From an uncultured Dehalococcoidia bacterium (lineage in GTDB: Bacteria > Chloroflexota > Dehalococcoidia > Lucifugimonadales > G958296245), in assembly GCA_958296245.1 (NCBI GenBank), contig OY282458.1, positions 2,608,197 through 2,672,196 on the forward strand: a stretch of 64,000 nt of DNA. Reading direction: 5' to 3'. Below the pieces are notes generated by a model that was not told where the DNA came from, ran no database searches, and saw only the letters and a list, made by a program, of their open reading frames with translations. Shown here piece by piece: positions 46,969 through 55,478 of the stretch. Positions within the stretch are counted from its first letter, which is position 1. Each line of letters begins with the position of its first letter. A program made the position numbers and the translations under genes.

Positions 46969-48933
46969 ATGATGGGTGAAGAACCACTCAAGCTGAAGTT
47001 CATTGGTGCACTAATCGAACAGTTAGGTGCCCAACTGTATCCGAGTGCGACGGCCACCGTAGCAGAGCTTATCTCCAATGCGTGGGATGCGGATGCCCAG
47101 AACGTGTGGGTCAGAATTCCATTTGGACAGTCTTGGAGCACAGGCGGCACAATAGAAGTCCTAGATGACGGTCATGGGATGACGAGGGAACAAGCGCAGT
47201 CGCAATACCTGATAGTCGGTCGGAAGCGACGGCTTCAGGACAAAGGACAAACTCAAGGCGGCCGGCCAGTTCACGGCCGGAAGGGAATAGGCAAGCTCGC
47301 GGCTTTCGGGACAGCAGAAATTCTCGATTGCTACACAGTCCGACAAGGACAAGCAGTGTCATTCCGGCTTGACTACGACGAAATCAGAAAGGCGGACCCC
47401 GGGACAGACTGTGAAGTCAAGGAAACTACCGGGCAAGAACCCCTCTATTCGGCAGATCATTCGCTTCTCTCTAATGGAACCAGAATTCGGCTTTCCAGAC
47501 TGCGTCTAAAGCGCGCTATCTCTGAAGACCAGTTCATGAAGTCAATGTCCCGGCGCTTTGCGATAGACCAGACTGTTATGCGAGTGTTTATCAATGGGGA
47601 GCAGCTCCAACGGTTCGACATGGACCTGGAGTTCCGGTTTCCGAAAGATGGACAACCTGCCGGGTACTTAGGTCAAGTTGGAGTTGATGGGTGGGGAACT
47701 GAGAATCTCCTTAATGGCAAAGAAGTCCGATGGTGGATCGGTTTTACGCCTAAGCCTCTTGAAGCTGAATACTTGCGCGGTATTTCTATCCTGGGACGCG
47801 GGAAGCTGCTACAAAGACCCTTTATGTTTGAACGCGCTCAAGGAGTGCGAGGTCAACTTGGACAAGAGTACGTAGTTGGAGAAGTAGTCGCTGACTGGTT
47901 GGATACTGGCACAGATGTCGAGGACGATCTGATCCAAACGAACCGTGACCAGCTGCAGCTGGAGGATGACAGGGTGCAGGAAGTGCTTCAGTGGGGCCGG
48001 CTCAGGCTGGATTGGGCTCTGTCCCAGCGACAGGACAAGCGTCAAGAGAAAGCTGCGAAGTCAATTCAAACCCCGGACTTAACAGAACTGCTTAAAGATT
48101 TCACCAAGACTGAGCAACGGCATCTAGGTGACATTGCGATTAGGGCCGCTAAAATCGGAGACCCCGACCCTGAAGATGTCCACGACTTCATGGTGGAAGT
48201 AATCAACGGGTTTAATGACAAGGCGGTTCGGGAACTCATGGAGCGTGTCCAGTATGAGGACGAGGGGTTCCAAAGCAACTTTTGGGGACTCGTCAGAGAG
48301 TTTTCATTGATCGATGCTAGAAAGAACTATAGCTTAATTCAGGCTCGACTTAAGACAATTGAACGGCTCGATGCGGCAATTAAGGCTGGAGCTACGGAAG
48401 TTCCAGAGATTCATAACGTCATCCGAGAATTCCCCTGGATTCTTGATCCGAGATGGAGTCTTCTAGGCGACGAAGTGGACCTTGATGATCTGCAAGAACG
48501 ATATAAGCCTACTCTAGATCAAGAAACAGGTCAGAGGCTCGACTTTCTGTTCATTCTAAAACCTAAAGCGCCAGCCCCCTTGGACGAAATCCTGATCGTT
48601 GAAATAAAGAGAGGTATGAAATCCAATGGTAAAACTCATCGGGTGAGTGAAAACGAGGTGCACAAGTTCCATTCCTACGTGCTTGGGGTCTATGCAGGCT
48701 ACAATCGAAACACTTCTCCACCATCGCTCAATGGCTTGATGATCGCCAATGGATACACTGAGAGAGCGGACAGGACCAGAAGGAGCTTGGAGCAAGTCAG
48801 AGAGGTCAAGCTCGATTTCCAAACGTGGGGCAGCGTAATAGAAAACACCAAGCTACTTCACACTGGCTGGTTAGAGGTTACGCGATCTAGCGGAGGTTCC
48901 ATAGTCAAACGAGAAGACGAGACAAAAACGTGA
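46969..48933 (+). CDS. GHKL (MORC/MutL-like) ATPase fused to PD-(D/E)XK nuclease
   Basis: A 654-residue fusion. The N-terminal GHKL ATPase has the N-box AELISNAWDA (Glu33, Asn37, Asp40), the G1 box DDGHGM (66-71) and the lid GRKGIGKLA (103-111), as in MutL, Hsp90 and MORC. A helical middle (about 340-470) leads to a nuclease with Asp525 (RLDFLF) and Glu545-x-Lys547 (LIVEIKRG), a PD-(D/E)XK core. It starts at one of two adjacent ATGs behind AGGGGGAG. The gene is visibly AT-richer than its neighbours, pointing to transfer. Vsr and a C5 methyltransferase follow, so restriction is the likely role. Confidence 0.85.
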   Translation: MMGEEPLKLKFIGALIEQLGAQLYPSATATVAELISNAWDADAQNVWVRIPFGQSWSTGGTIEVLDDGHGMTREQAQSQYLIVGRKRRLQDKGQTQGGRPVHGRKGIGKLAAFGTAEILDCYTVRQGQAVSFRLDYDEIRKADPGTDCEVKETTGQEPLYSADHSLLSNGTRIRLSRLRLKRAISEDQFMKSMSRRFAIDQTVMRVFINGEQLQRFDMDLEFRFPKDGQPAGYLGQVGVDGWGTENLLNGKEVRWWIGFTPKPLEAEYLRGISILGRGKLLQRPFMFERAQGVRGQLGQEYVVGEVVADWLDTGTDVEDDLIQTNRDQLQLEDDRVQEVLQWGRLRLDWALSQRQDKRQEKAAKSIQTPDLTELLKDFTKTEQRHLGDIAIRAAKIGDPDPEDVHDFMVEVINGFNDKAVRELMERVQYEDEGFQSNFWGLVREFSLIDARKNYSLIQARLKTIERLDAAIKAGATEVPEIHNVIREFPWILDPRWSLLGDEVDLDDLQERYKPTLDQETGQRLDFLFILKPKAPAPLDEILIVEIKRGMKSNGKTHRVSENEVHKFHSYVLGVYAGYNRNTSPPSLNGLMIANGYTERADRTRRSLEQVREVKLDFQTWGSVIENTKLLHTGWLEVTRSSGGSIVKREDETKT

Positions 48934-48937
48934 AGTA

Positions 48938-49423
48938 ATGCATAGTCCAATGGACGTTATGGCCCCCCGCCAGCGCTATCTTGCCATGGCGCATAACCGG
49001 GGAAGAACCGGTCCTGAGCGAGCCTTAGCTTCAGGACTATGGCGTCGAGGGGCACGGTACTTCACTCACGAAGGCTATAAATCCGTCAGAGGCGAGCGGC
49101 TTCCTGGAAATCCTGACATGGTATTCCCTCGAAGACGGATCGTCATCTTTGTTGACGGGTGCTTCTGGCACGGTTGCCCCAAATGCCGCAAGCACTCGGG
49201 ATTGAGCGGCGAGTTCTGGGTGAATAAGATAAGCGCCAACAGAGAACGAGACCTTCGATTCACGAAGGAGCTAACAGACGCCGGCTGGACAGTGTTTCGT
49301 ATTCCAGAGCACGACGTTAGAACCAAGACGGCACTCGCACTGACCATCGACCGCCTGGTTCCGCATATACGGGGAGCGCTCCCAAAGAGAACTACCTTCG
49401 TTGTGGGAGACGATGGTGTCTAG
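48938..49423 (+). CDS. vsr: Very short patch repair (Vsr)-type endonuclease
   Basis: A 161-residue Vsr-type nuclease. The core is GNPDMVFPRRRIVIFVDGCF followed by WHGCPKC: Asp60 corresponds to the metal-binding Asp of E. coli Vsr and the FVDGCFWHGC block supplies the zinc/active-site Cys and His. Classical Vsr nicks T:G mismatches caused by deaminated 5-methylcytosine; in restriction islands Vsr-like enzymes may act as the restriction nuclease. The usual WE before the last strand reads PEHDV here. It starts 5 bp after the ATPase stop and overlaps the methyltransferase by 11 bp, a clear operon. Confidence 0.9.
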   Translation: MHSPMDVMAPRQRYLAMAHNRGRTGPERALASGLWRRGARYFTHEGYKSVRGERLPGNPDMVFPRRRIVIFVDGCFWHGCPKCRKHSGLSGEFWVNKISANRERDLRFTKELTDAGWTVFRIPEHDVRTKTALALTIDRLVPHIRGALPKRTTFVVGDDGV

Positions 49424-50741
49424 TCAGCCGCTCCGCGACTTCATACTACAGGATAGGCCAGCGGCGGCAGCTCCCTGGACTGCCATTTCCCTGTTTTCAG
49501 GGGCTGGTTTGAGTGACCTGGGGTACGAGATGGCCGGGTTCCAGTTCCTCGTCCAGGTCGAGATGGACCAGAGGCGAGCCGCCATTGGTTCCGACAACTT
49601 CCCGTCGTCCACGTGGCTTGTTCGCGATGTCCGCGTCAGCCATGACGAGATCGCGGCTGCCTATTGCCGATCTACGTCCCGGCGTCTGGACCTGTTGATG
49701 GCTACTCCCCCATGCCAGGGCATGAGTAGCTCGAATCCCAGCAGGGGCAAGCGGCAGACCCCGCAAGCGAAGGCATTGGAAGAAAAGAACCGGCTTATGC
49801 TAGAGGTCATTCCACTTGCCCAGTTGTTGGAGCCGAGGATAATCGTCGTCGAAAACGTTCGTCAGATTCTGACGCTCAACGTCGAGTACGATGGGGCCGA
49901 GGGCCAGGTGGTTGACCTGCTCCGCGACCGCCTACAGGACTATGAAGTGTTCCCTAACGTGGTGAACGTGGCCGACTACGGTATCCCCCAGGTCAGAAGG
50001 CGTGCCCTGATCGTGGCGGTACACAAGGACGAGACGTGTCCGGAGTCGATGCTATCCCGAAATCCAACCCCATTGCCGCGTCCAACTCACGCTGAGCAGT
50101 CAAACAATGGAGTGCTACCGTGGGTGAGTATTCGCGAGTGGTTGGAGGCCATGGAGTACGAACCGCTGGACGCAAGATCCAAGGATGACGCACGCGGGAC
50201 TCACCCCTTGCACTTTGTTCCCGCGTATGGGCCAGACCGATATCAACAGGTCAGTGAAATACCGGCACACTCAGGGCGCAGTGCCTACGACAACGACACC
50301 TGCCCGTCGTGCGGTAGGCAACAGGTCGACACCAGCTTGATACTATGCCCTGCTTGCGGCGTCGTAATGCGCAATAGACCCTACGTTGAAAGAAACGGGC
50401 GACCGGCCCTAATCAGGGGGTTCCACTCAAGCTACAGACGAATGAATCCTGTAAGACCCGCGTATACCATAACCACCAATTCAAGCCACGTAGGCAGCGA
50501 CTTCAAGATTCATCCCTGGGAGAACAGAGTCCTCAGCATCTTGGAGTGTGCCGACTTGCAGACCGTCCCAAGGTTCTACGACTGGACACGAGCGAAGGAG
50601 GGCAGAACACTCTATCTTATCCGTAACTTGGTTGGAGAGGCGTTTCCCACCTACTTCACTTACCTACACGGTCGAGCCCTGTCTGATCTCCTGTCCAGTT
50701 CTGCGTCACCGACACGTGCCCCATCTCCCCTGCTACACTGA
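49413..50741 (+). CDS. DNA (cytosine-5) methyltransferase with zinc-finger insert
   Basis: A 442-residue C5 methylase. Motif I is SLFSGAGLS, motif IV ATPPCQGMSSS with nucleophile Cys101, motif VI VVENVRQ (147-149) and motif VIII QVRRRALIVA. Between VIII and IX, in the target-recognition region, Cys297, Cys300, Cys312 and Cys315 form a C-x2-C...C-x2-C ribbon, unusual for type II enzymes. Motif X is NLVGEAFP. It modifies a site that cannot be read from the sequence. ATG 49413 follows GGGAG; it overlaps vsr by 11 bp. Confidence 0.92.
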   Translation: MVSSQPLRDFILQDRPAAAAPWTAISLFSGAGLSDLGYEMAGFQFLVQVEMDQRRAAIGSDNFPSSTWLVRDVRVSHDEIAAAYCRSTSRRLDLLMATPPCQGMSSSNPSRGKRQTPQAKALEEKNRLMLEVIPLAQLLEPRIIVVENVRQILTLNVEYDGAEGQVVDLLRDRLQDYEVFPNVVNVADYGIPQVRRRALIVAVHKDETCPESMLSRNPTPLPRPTHAEQSNNGVLPWVSIREWLEAMEYEPLDARSKDDARGTHPLHFVPAYGPDRYQQVSEIPAHSGRSAYDNDTCPSCGRQQVDTSLILCPACGVVMRNRPYVERNGRPALIRGFHSSYRRMNPVRPAYTITTNSSHVGSDFKIHPWENRVLSILECADLQTVPRFYDWTRAKEGRTLYLIRNLVGEAFPTYFTYLHGRALSDLLSSSASPTRAPSPLLH

Positions 50742-51154
50742 ACAACAATGGGACACCACCAAACGGCACCACTTGCTCCGGGAGCATTACAGCTTGACCT
50801 CCCGCCGAAAGGTTCGCAGTACAGTACACTTAGGCCCACCACGGGAAGGCAGACAGCCACCGCGGCCGGCCGGTAGGTGTCCCCGGGCTGTCGCACGCCA
50901 TGGGAAACGCCGCTGTCCGCATCGGACACGCGGACGAAGCCATGTCTGCGTTTCTCATTCGGACGCGAAGGGACGCAGCTTCCGCATGACGGGCATCGCA
51001 TGACTCGGCAGCACAACCCCTCTACCCCGGGCAATCTTTGGCGCGCCCTGATTGTGTGCTATAAGAACATAAGTACGGGGGGGGGGGCAGAAGGCCGCAC
51101 GAAGATGCGCCGGTTCAGCGCGCAGCGTTCTGTCGGCACCTGTTCCGCTTCGCG
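50742..51154. other. Gap with an 11-G tract upstream of the first lipoprotein gene
   Basis: No gene is recognised in 50742-51053. From GTG 51054, NLWRALIVCYKN-like coding resembles the start of the second paralogue (PWRALTVRYKK). A run of 11 G lies at 51077-51087. With 11 G the frame from 51054 does not join the lipoprotein frame at 51155; with 12 it would, without a stop. About 75 bp here are absent from the second paralogue. Confidence 0.5.
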
Positions 51155-53224
51155 TTGTGGCCTATCGCGCTCGCCCTACTTGGAGTTCTCGCAGTCGCCT
51201 GCTCTGGGAACCCAGATGTGACGACCCCGCCTGTGACGCCCACACCTGTGACGCCCCCGCCTGTGACGCCCACACCTGTGACGCCCCCGCCTGTGACGAC
51301 CTCCACTCCCGAAGAGGGACCGGCTCTCACCACTCATCTGTACGCGCTGGAGAGCGAGTCCGTCAGACTCGAACGTTTCACCAGGCGCGGGGGAGCCATT
51401 GAAAACATGGGTGACGACCTGCTCGTCGTTATGCCGAAGGGAAGGTTTGCCATGGTCTTCCGGGACGGGGCTGTGGAATATCTCGACGGCAACGTTCCGA
51501 TGAATGAAGCGTCTCTTGAGGAGCATGAGGATTACGATAACCCAACTTTCGATCCAAGTGCCTTTCGAGTCGCCGATATTCTGTTGAAGGAACTGGAGGA
51601 AGGGCGTTACGAGTTGTTCGCTACACACCATTACTTTACCGGAACGTGCATCCGGTTCAGGTTGTCGTCCACTACGATTCTACGGGACGAAGAGAGCGTC
51701 AAGATCCTGCCGGGCTGGAGGACGATATTCGACGCGGAACCCTGTCTTCCCCTTCTCGGCTTCATCGGCTTCACAGGAGATCAGGCAGGCGGGAAGATGT
51801 TGACGGACGGCGCGGACCACCTGCTGGCGATAATCGGGGGCCATGGGATAGACGGATGGCGAGGGCGACCGACGTTCGATCCTGACGTCCACTTGGGCAA
51901 ACTCCTCCGTATTGCCATCGAAACAGGAGAGGCGGAGGTGCTGGCCATCGGTTTTCGCAACTCACAAGGGCTGGTGAGGGATGCGGACGGCAACCTCTGG
52001 GCGCCGGACCACGGGCCGCGAGGCGGCGACGAGTTGAACCTGCTGGAGCGGGGAGGCAACTATGGCTGGCCCTTGGTCACCTACGGGGTTAAATATAGCG
52101 GTGAGGTTCCCCCGAACATGGAGGATGAGGAGGTGGGCCGGCATGATGGCTTCCTGCGGCCTGCATTCGCCTGGGTCCCGTCGCCGGCCCTGTCCGCCAT
52201 TGCCGTCAACGACGAGAAGCAGTTTCCCCTGTGGAAAGACGATCTGCTGATTGCTTCGCTGAAAGATCGATCCCTCTTCCGAGTCCGCCGTCACGGGACG
52301 GACGTGCAGTACGTCGAGCGGATCGAAGTCGGCTACCGTATCCGAGACCTGACGTTCATGCCAGACGGACGCATGGCCCTGTTGAGCGATGGAGCACAGG
52401 TTACGTTCCTGAGCCGTTCCCCAAGGTACTGCGATGAGGAATCTCGGAATCGCCGCGACGTCTACTCGATCAACTGCGAGTCCGCCCCCGCATTGCCGCC
52501 GCCGGACTCACCGGATACGGAATACACGGGGCCGGCCGTTCCGTCCGGTAGCGGAAACCCGGACACGGACACGGCGGCAGGCGATCAGCTATTCGGTGTG
52601 CAATGCAGCACCTGCCACGACCTGAACGCCGAGCGGCACGGCCCCGGTCCGCACTTGGTCGGCGTAATCGGGCGGCGAGCGGGCGAGGTCGAGGGTTACC
52701 GATTTTCGGCTGCGTTCGATTCGTTGGACGTCGTCTGGACGCGGAACAGCATCACGCGGTTTCTCACTGACCCGGAGAGGTTCGCCCCAGGCACGTCCAT
52801 GTCGTCACACGGCATTGGAGAAGCGGAAGCCCGCGCCATAGCCGACTATCTTAACAGTCTCAATCATCTGTCCCGGTTAGTCAGAGACAGCCAGCCGGCA
52901 ATCAGCTCTGACTTCGACGTTTATCTCAGCGAAAATGCGCTGGTCTACGTCAAGGAGCCGTGCGCGCCGGCCGACACGGAGGCGATGTTCTTCCTCGCCC
53001 TGTATCCGGTTGACGTGAACGCTCTCCCCGACCATCGCCAGCCGCACGGCTTCGACAACCTGGACTTCGAGTTCTACTGGTTCGGCGGAGTATTCGACGG
53101 GAGATGTACGGCGACGGTCCCTCTCCCTAAGTACGCTATTTCCAAAATCAGCACCGGCCAGTACGTCCCCGTGGAGGGCGGTTTCAACCATATCTGGGAG
53201 GGGGAGATACGCCTTGAACAGTAA
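51155..53224 (+). CDS. PQQ-dehydrogenase-like/cytochrome c lipoprotein, copy 1
   Basis: A protein of 689 residues from TTG 51155. It has a signal peptide and lipobox LAVAC (Cys14), then a linker of five VTP-rich pentapeptides (PTPVT/PPPVT). A six-bladed propeller of the glucose/sorbosone dehydrogenase type follows: GFRNSQGLVRDADGNLWAPD, GPRGGDELNLLERGGNYGWP and FAWVPSPALSAIAVND. A class I cytochrome c domain has Cys484-x2-Cys487-His488 with Met in GTSMSSHG as the distal ligand. It would oxidise a sugar or alcohol outside the membrane and pass electrons to its heme. Start doubtful: the ribosome site is poor and an upstream G tract may matter. Confidence 0.85.
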   Translation: MWPIALALLGVLAVACSGNPDVTTPPVTPTPVTPPPVTPTPVTPPPVTTSTPEEGPALTTHLYALESESVRLERFTRRGGAIENMGDDLLVVMPKGRFAMVFRDGAVEYLDGNVPMNEASLEEHEDYDNPTFDPSAFRVADILLKELEEGRYELFATHHYFTGTCIRFRLSSTTILRDEESVKILPGWRTIFDAEPCLPLLGFIGFTGDQAGGKMLTDGADHLLAIIGGHGIDGWRGRPTFDPDVHLGKLLRIAIETGEAEVLAIGFRNSQGLVRDADGNLWAPDHGPRGGDELNLLERGGNYGWPLVTYGVKYSGEVPPNMEDEEVGRHDGFLRPAFAWVPSPALSAIAVNDEKQFPLWKDDLLIASLKDRSLFRVRRHGTDVQYVERIEVGYRIRDLTFMPDGRMALLSDGAQVTFLSRSPRYCDEESRNRRDVYSINCESAPALPPPDSPDTEYTGPAVPSGSGNPDTDTAAGDQLFGVQCSTCHDLNAERHGPGPHLVGVIGRRAGEVEGYRFSAAFDSLDVVWTRNSITRFLTDPERFAPGTSMSSHGIGEAEARAIADYLNSLNHLSRLVRDSQPAISSDFDVYLSENALVYVKEPCAPADTEAMFFLALYPVDVNALPDHRQPHGFDNLDFEFYWFGGVFDGRCTATVPLPKYAISKISTGQYVPVEGGFNHIWEGEIRLEQ
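51220..51302 (+). repeat. 15-bp coding minisatellite, 5 units
   Basis: A tandem run of GTGACGCCCACACCT-type units alternates with GTGACGCCCCCGCCT, encoding PTPVT and PPPVT. The second paralogue has nine units of the same kind at about 53363-53505. Confidence 0.85.
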
Positions 53225-53276
53225 CGGGAACAACTTGCAAGGCCTCGGACTGAACAATCCCTGGCGCGCCCTGACC

Positions 53277-55418
53277 GTGCGCTATAAGAAGGCCGCGTTG
53301 TGGCCTATCGCGCTCGTCCTGCTTGGAGTTCTCGCAGTCGCCTGCTCTGGGAACCCAGATGTGACGCCCACACCTGTGACGACCACACCTGTAACGCCCA
53401 CACCTGTGACGCCCACACCTGTGACGCCCACGCCTGTGACGCCCACGCCTGTGACGCCCACACCTGTGACGCCCACACCTGTGACGCCCACGCCTGTGAC
53501 GACATCCACTCCCGAAGAAGGACCGGCTCTCACCACTCATCTGTACGCGCTCGAGAGCTATTCAGTCAGACTCGAAGATTTCGACGGGCACGGGGGAGCC
53601 ATTGCAAGCATGGGTGACGACCTGCTCGTCGTTATGCCGAAGGGACGGTTTGCCATGGTCTTCCGGGACGGGGCTGTGGAATATCTCGACGGCAACGTTC
53701 CGATGAATGAAACGTCTCTTGAGGAGCATGAGGATTACGGTGACCAGCGTTTCACTCCGAATGACTTTCGAGTTGCAGATATTCTGTTGAAGGAGCTTGG
53801 GGAAGGGCGTTACGAGTTGTACGCAACGCACTATTACTTTACCGGCGAGTGCATCCGGTTCAGGTTGTCGTCCACGGCGATTCTACGAGACGAAGAGCGC
53901 GTCACGGTCCTGCCGGATTGGAGGACGATATTCGACGCAGAACCCTGCCTGCCCCTTATCGACTTCGCAGGGCATCAGGCAGGCGGGAAGATGTTGACGG
54001 ACGGTGCGGACCACCTGCTGGCGATAATCGGGGACCTCGGAGTAAGTGGATGGTGGAATCGACCGCCATTTGATCCCGCCTTGGATATGAGCAAACTCTT
54101 TCGTATTGCCATCGAAACAGGAGAGGCGGAGGTGCTAGCTAGAGGTTTCCGCAATCCACAGGGGCTGGCGCGGGATGCGGACGGCAACCTCTGGGCGCCG
54201 GAACACGGGCCGCAAGGCGGGGACGAGTTGAACCTGCTGGAGCGAGGGGGGAACTATGGCTGGCCCCTGGTCTCCTACGGAGTTGAATATGGCGGTGTGG
54301 CTCCCCAGAACATGGAGGACGAGGAGGTGGGCCGGCACGACGGTTTCCGGCGCCCGGTATTCGCCTGGGTCCCGTCGCCGGCCCTGTCCGCCATCGCCGT
54401 CAACGACGAGCGGCATTTCCCCCTGTGGAAAGACGATCTGCTGATTGCTTCGCTGAAAGATCAATCCCTCTTCCGAGTCCGCCGTCACGGGACGGACGTG
54501 CAGTACGTCGAGAAGATTGAAGTCGGCTACCGCATCCGAGACCTGACGTTCATGCCGGACGGACGCATAGCCCTGTTGCGCGATGGACCGCGGGTTCATT
54601 TTCTGAGTCGTTCCCCAAGGTACTGCGATGAGGAATCTCGGAATCGCCGCGACATCTACTCGCTCGACTGCGAGTCCGGCGACGGCGATGCGGCGACGGA
54701 CTCACCGGGCGCGGGAGACCCGGGTACGGCAGCTCCGTCCGGTAAGGGAGACCCGGGTACGGACACGGCGGCAGGCGACCAGCTATTCGGCCTGCACTGC
54801 AACGTTTGTCACAACCTGAACGTCGAGTTGCACGGCCCCGGTCCGCACCTCGTCGGCGTAATCGGGCGGCGAGCGGGCGAGGTCGAAGGTTACCGATTTT
54901 CGGCTGCGTTCGATTCGTTGGACGTCGTCTGGACGCGGGACAGCATCACGCGGTTTCTCACCGACCCGGAGCAGTTTGCCCCGGGCACGTCCATGCCGCC
55001 ATCCGGCATTGGCGAAGCGGAAGCCCGCGCCATAGCCGACTACCTTAGCAGTCTCAATCATCTGTCCCGGTTAGTCAGAGACAGCCAGCCGGCAATCAGC
55101 TCCGACTTCGACGTTTATCTCAGCGAAAACACACTGGTCTACGTCAAGGAGCCGTGCGCGCCGGCCGACACGGAGGCGATGTTCTTCCTCGCCCTGTATC
55201 CGGTTGACGTGAACGCTATCCCCGACCATCGCCAGCAGCACGGCTTCGACAACCTGGACTTCGAGTTCTACTGGTTCGGCGGAGTATTCGACGGGAGATG
55301 TACGGCGACGGTGGCTCTCCCTGATTATGATATTGCCCGCATCAGCACCGGCCAGTACGTCCCCGTGGAGGGCGGTTTCAACCATATCTGGGAGGGGGAG
55401 TTCCGGCTTGGGGAGTAG
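53277..55418 (+). CDS. PQQ-dehydrogenase-like/cytochrome c lipoprotein, copy 2
   Basis: A 713-residue paralogue of copy 1, about 85-90 percent alike over most of its length. GTG 53277 gives VRYKKAALWPIALVLLG with a basic n-region and lipobox LAVAC; the frame is open from TTG 53214, inside the upstream stop region. The linker has nine PTPVT units against five in copy 1. The propeller is GFRNPQGLARDADGNLWAPE with GPQGGDELNLLERGGNYGWP, and the cytochrome c domain has Cys508-x2-Cys511-His512 with Met in GTSMPPSG. The nearly identical C-terminal 110 residues suggest recent duplication or gene conversion. The function should equal copy 1. Confidence 0.87.
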   Translation: MRYKKAALWPIALVLLGVLAVACSGNPDVTPTPVTTTPVTPTPVTPTPVTPTPVTPTPVTPTPVTPTPVTPTPVTTSTPEEGPALTTHLYALESYSVRLEDFDGHGGAIASMGDDLLVVMPKGRFAMVFRDGAVEYLDGNVPMNETSLEEHEDYGDQRFTPNDFRVADILLKELGEGRYELYATHYYFTGECIRFRLSSTAILRDEERVTVLPDWRTIFDAEPCLPLIDFAGHQAGGKMLTDGADHLLAIIGDLGVSGWWNRPPFDPALDMSKLFRIAIETGEAEVLARGFRNPQGLARDADGNLWAPEHGPQGGDELNLLERGGNYGWPLVSYGVEYGGVAPQNMEDEEVGRHDGFRRPVFAWVPSPALSAIAVNDERHFPLWKDDLLIASLKDQSLFRVRRHGTDVQYVEKIEVGYRIRDLTFMPDGRIALLRDGPRVHFLSRSPRYCDEESRNRRDIYSLDCESGDGDAATDSPGAGDPGTAAPSGKGDPGTDTAAGDQLFGLHCNVCHNLNVELHGPGPHLVGVIGRRAGEVEGYRFSAAFDSLDVVWTRDSITRFLTDPEQFAPGTSMPPSGIGEAEARAIADYLSSLNHLSRLVRDSQPAISSDFDVYLSENTLVYVKEPCAPADTEAMFFLALYPVDVNAIPDHRQQHGFDNLDFEFYWFGGVFDGRCTATVALPDYDIARISTGQYVPVEGGFNHIWEGEFRLGE
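53363..53505 (+). repeat. 15-bp coding minisatellite, 9 units
   Basis: Nine in-frame units of GTGACGCCCACACCT with small variants (ACGACCACACCT once) encode PTPVT repeats between the lipid anchor and the propeller. Such runs change length by replication slippage without breaking the frame. Confidence 0.87.
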
Positions 55419-55478
55419 CGGGAACAACTTACAAGGCCTCGAGGCCCCTCACGTTGGGGTTTACGTCGGCGGCGCCAG

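Noticed and set aside
46324-50760. Prophage or integrative element with attachment sites at the tRNA-Val gene
   Set aside because: No integrase and no downstream copy of the tRNA 3' end were found.
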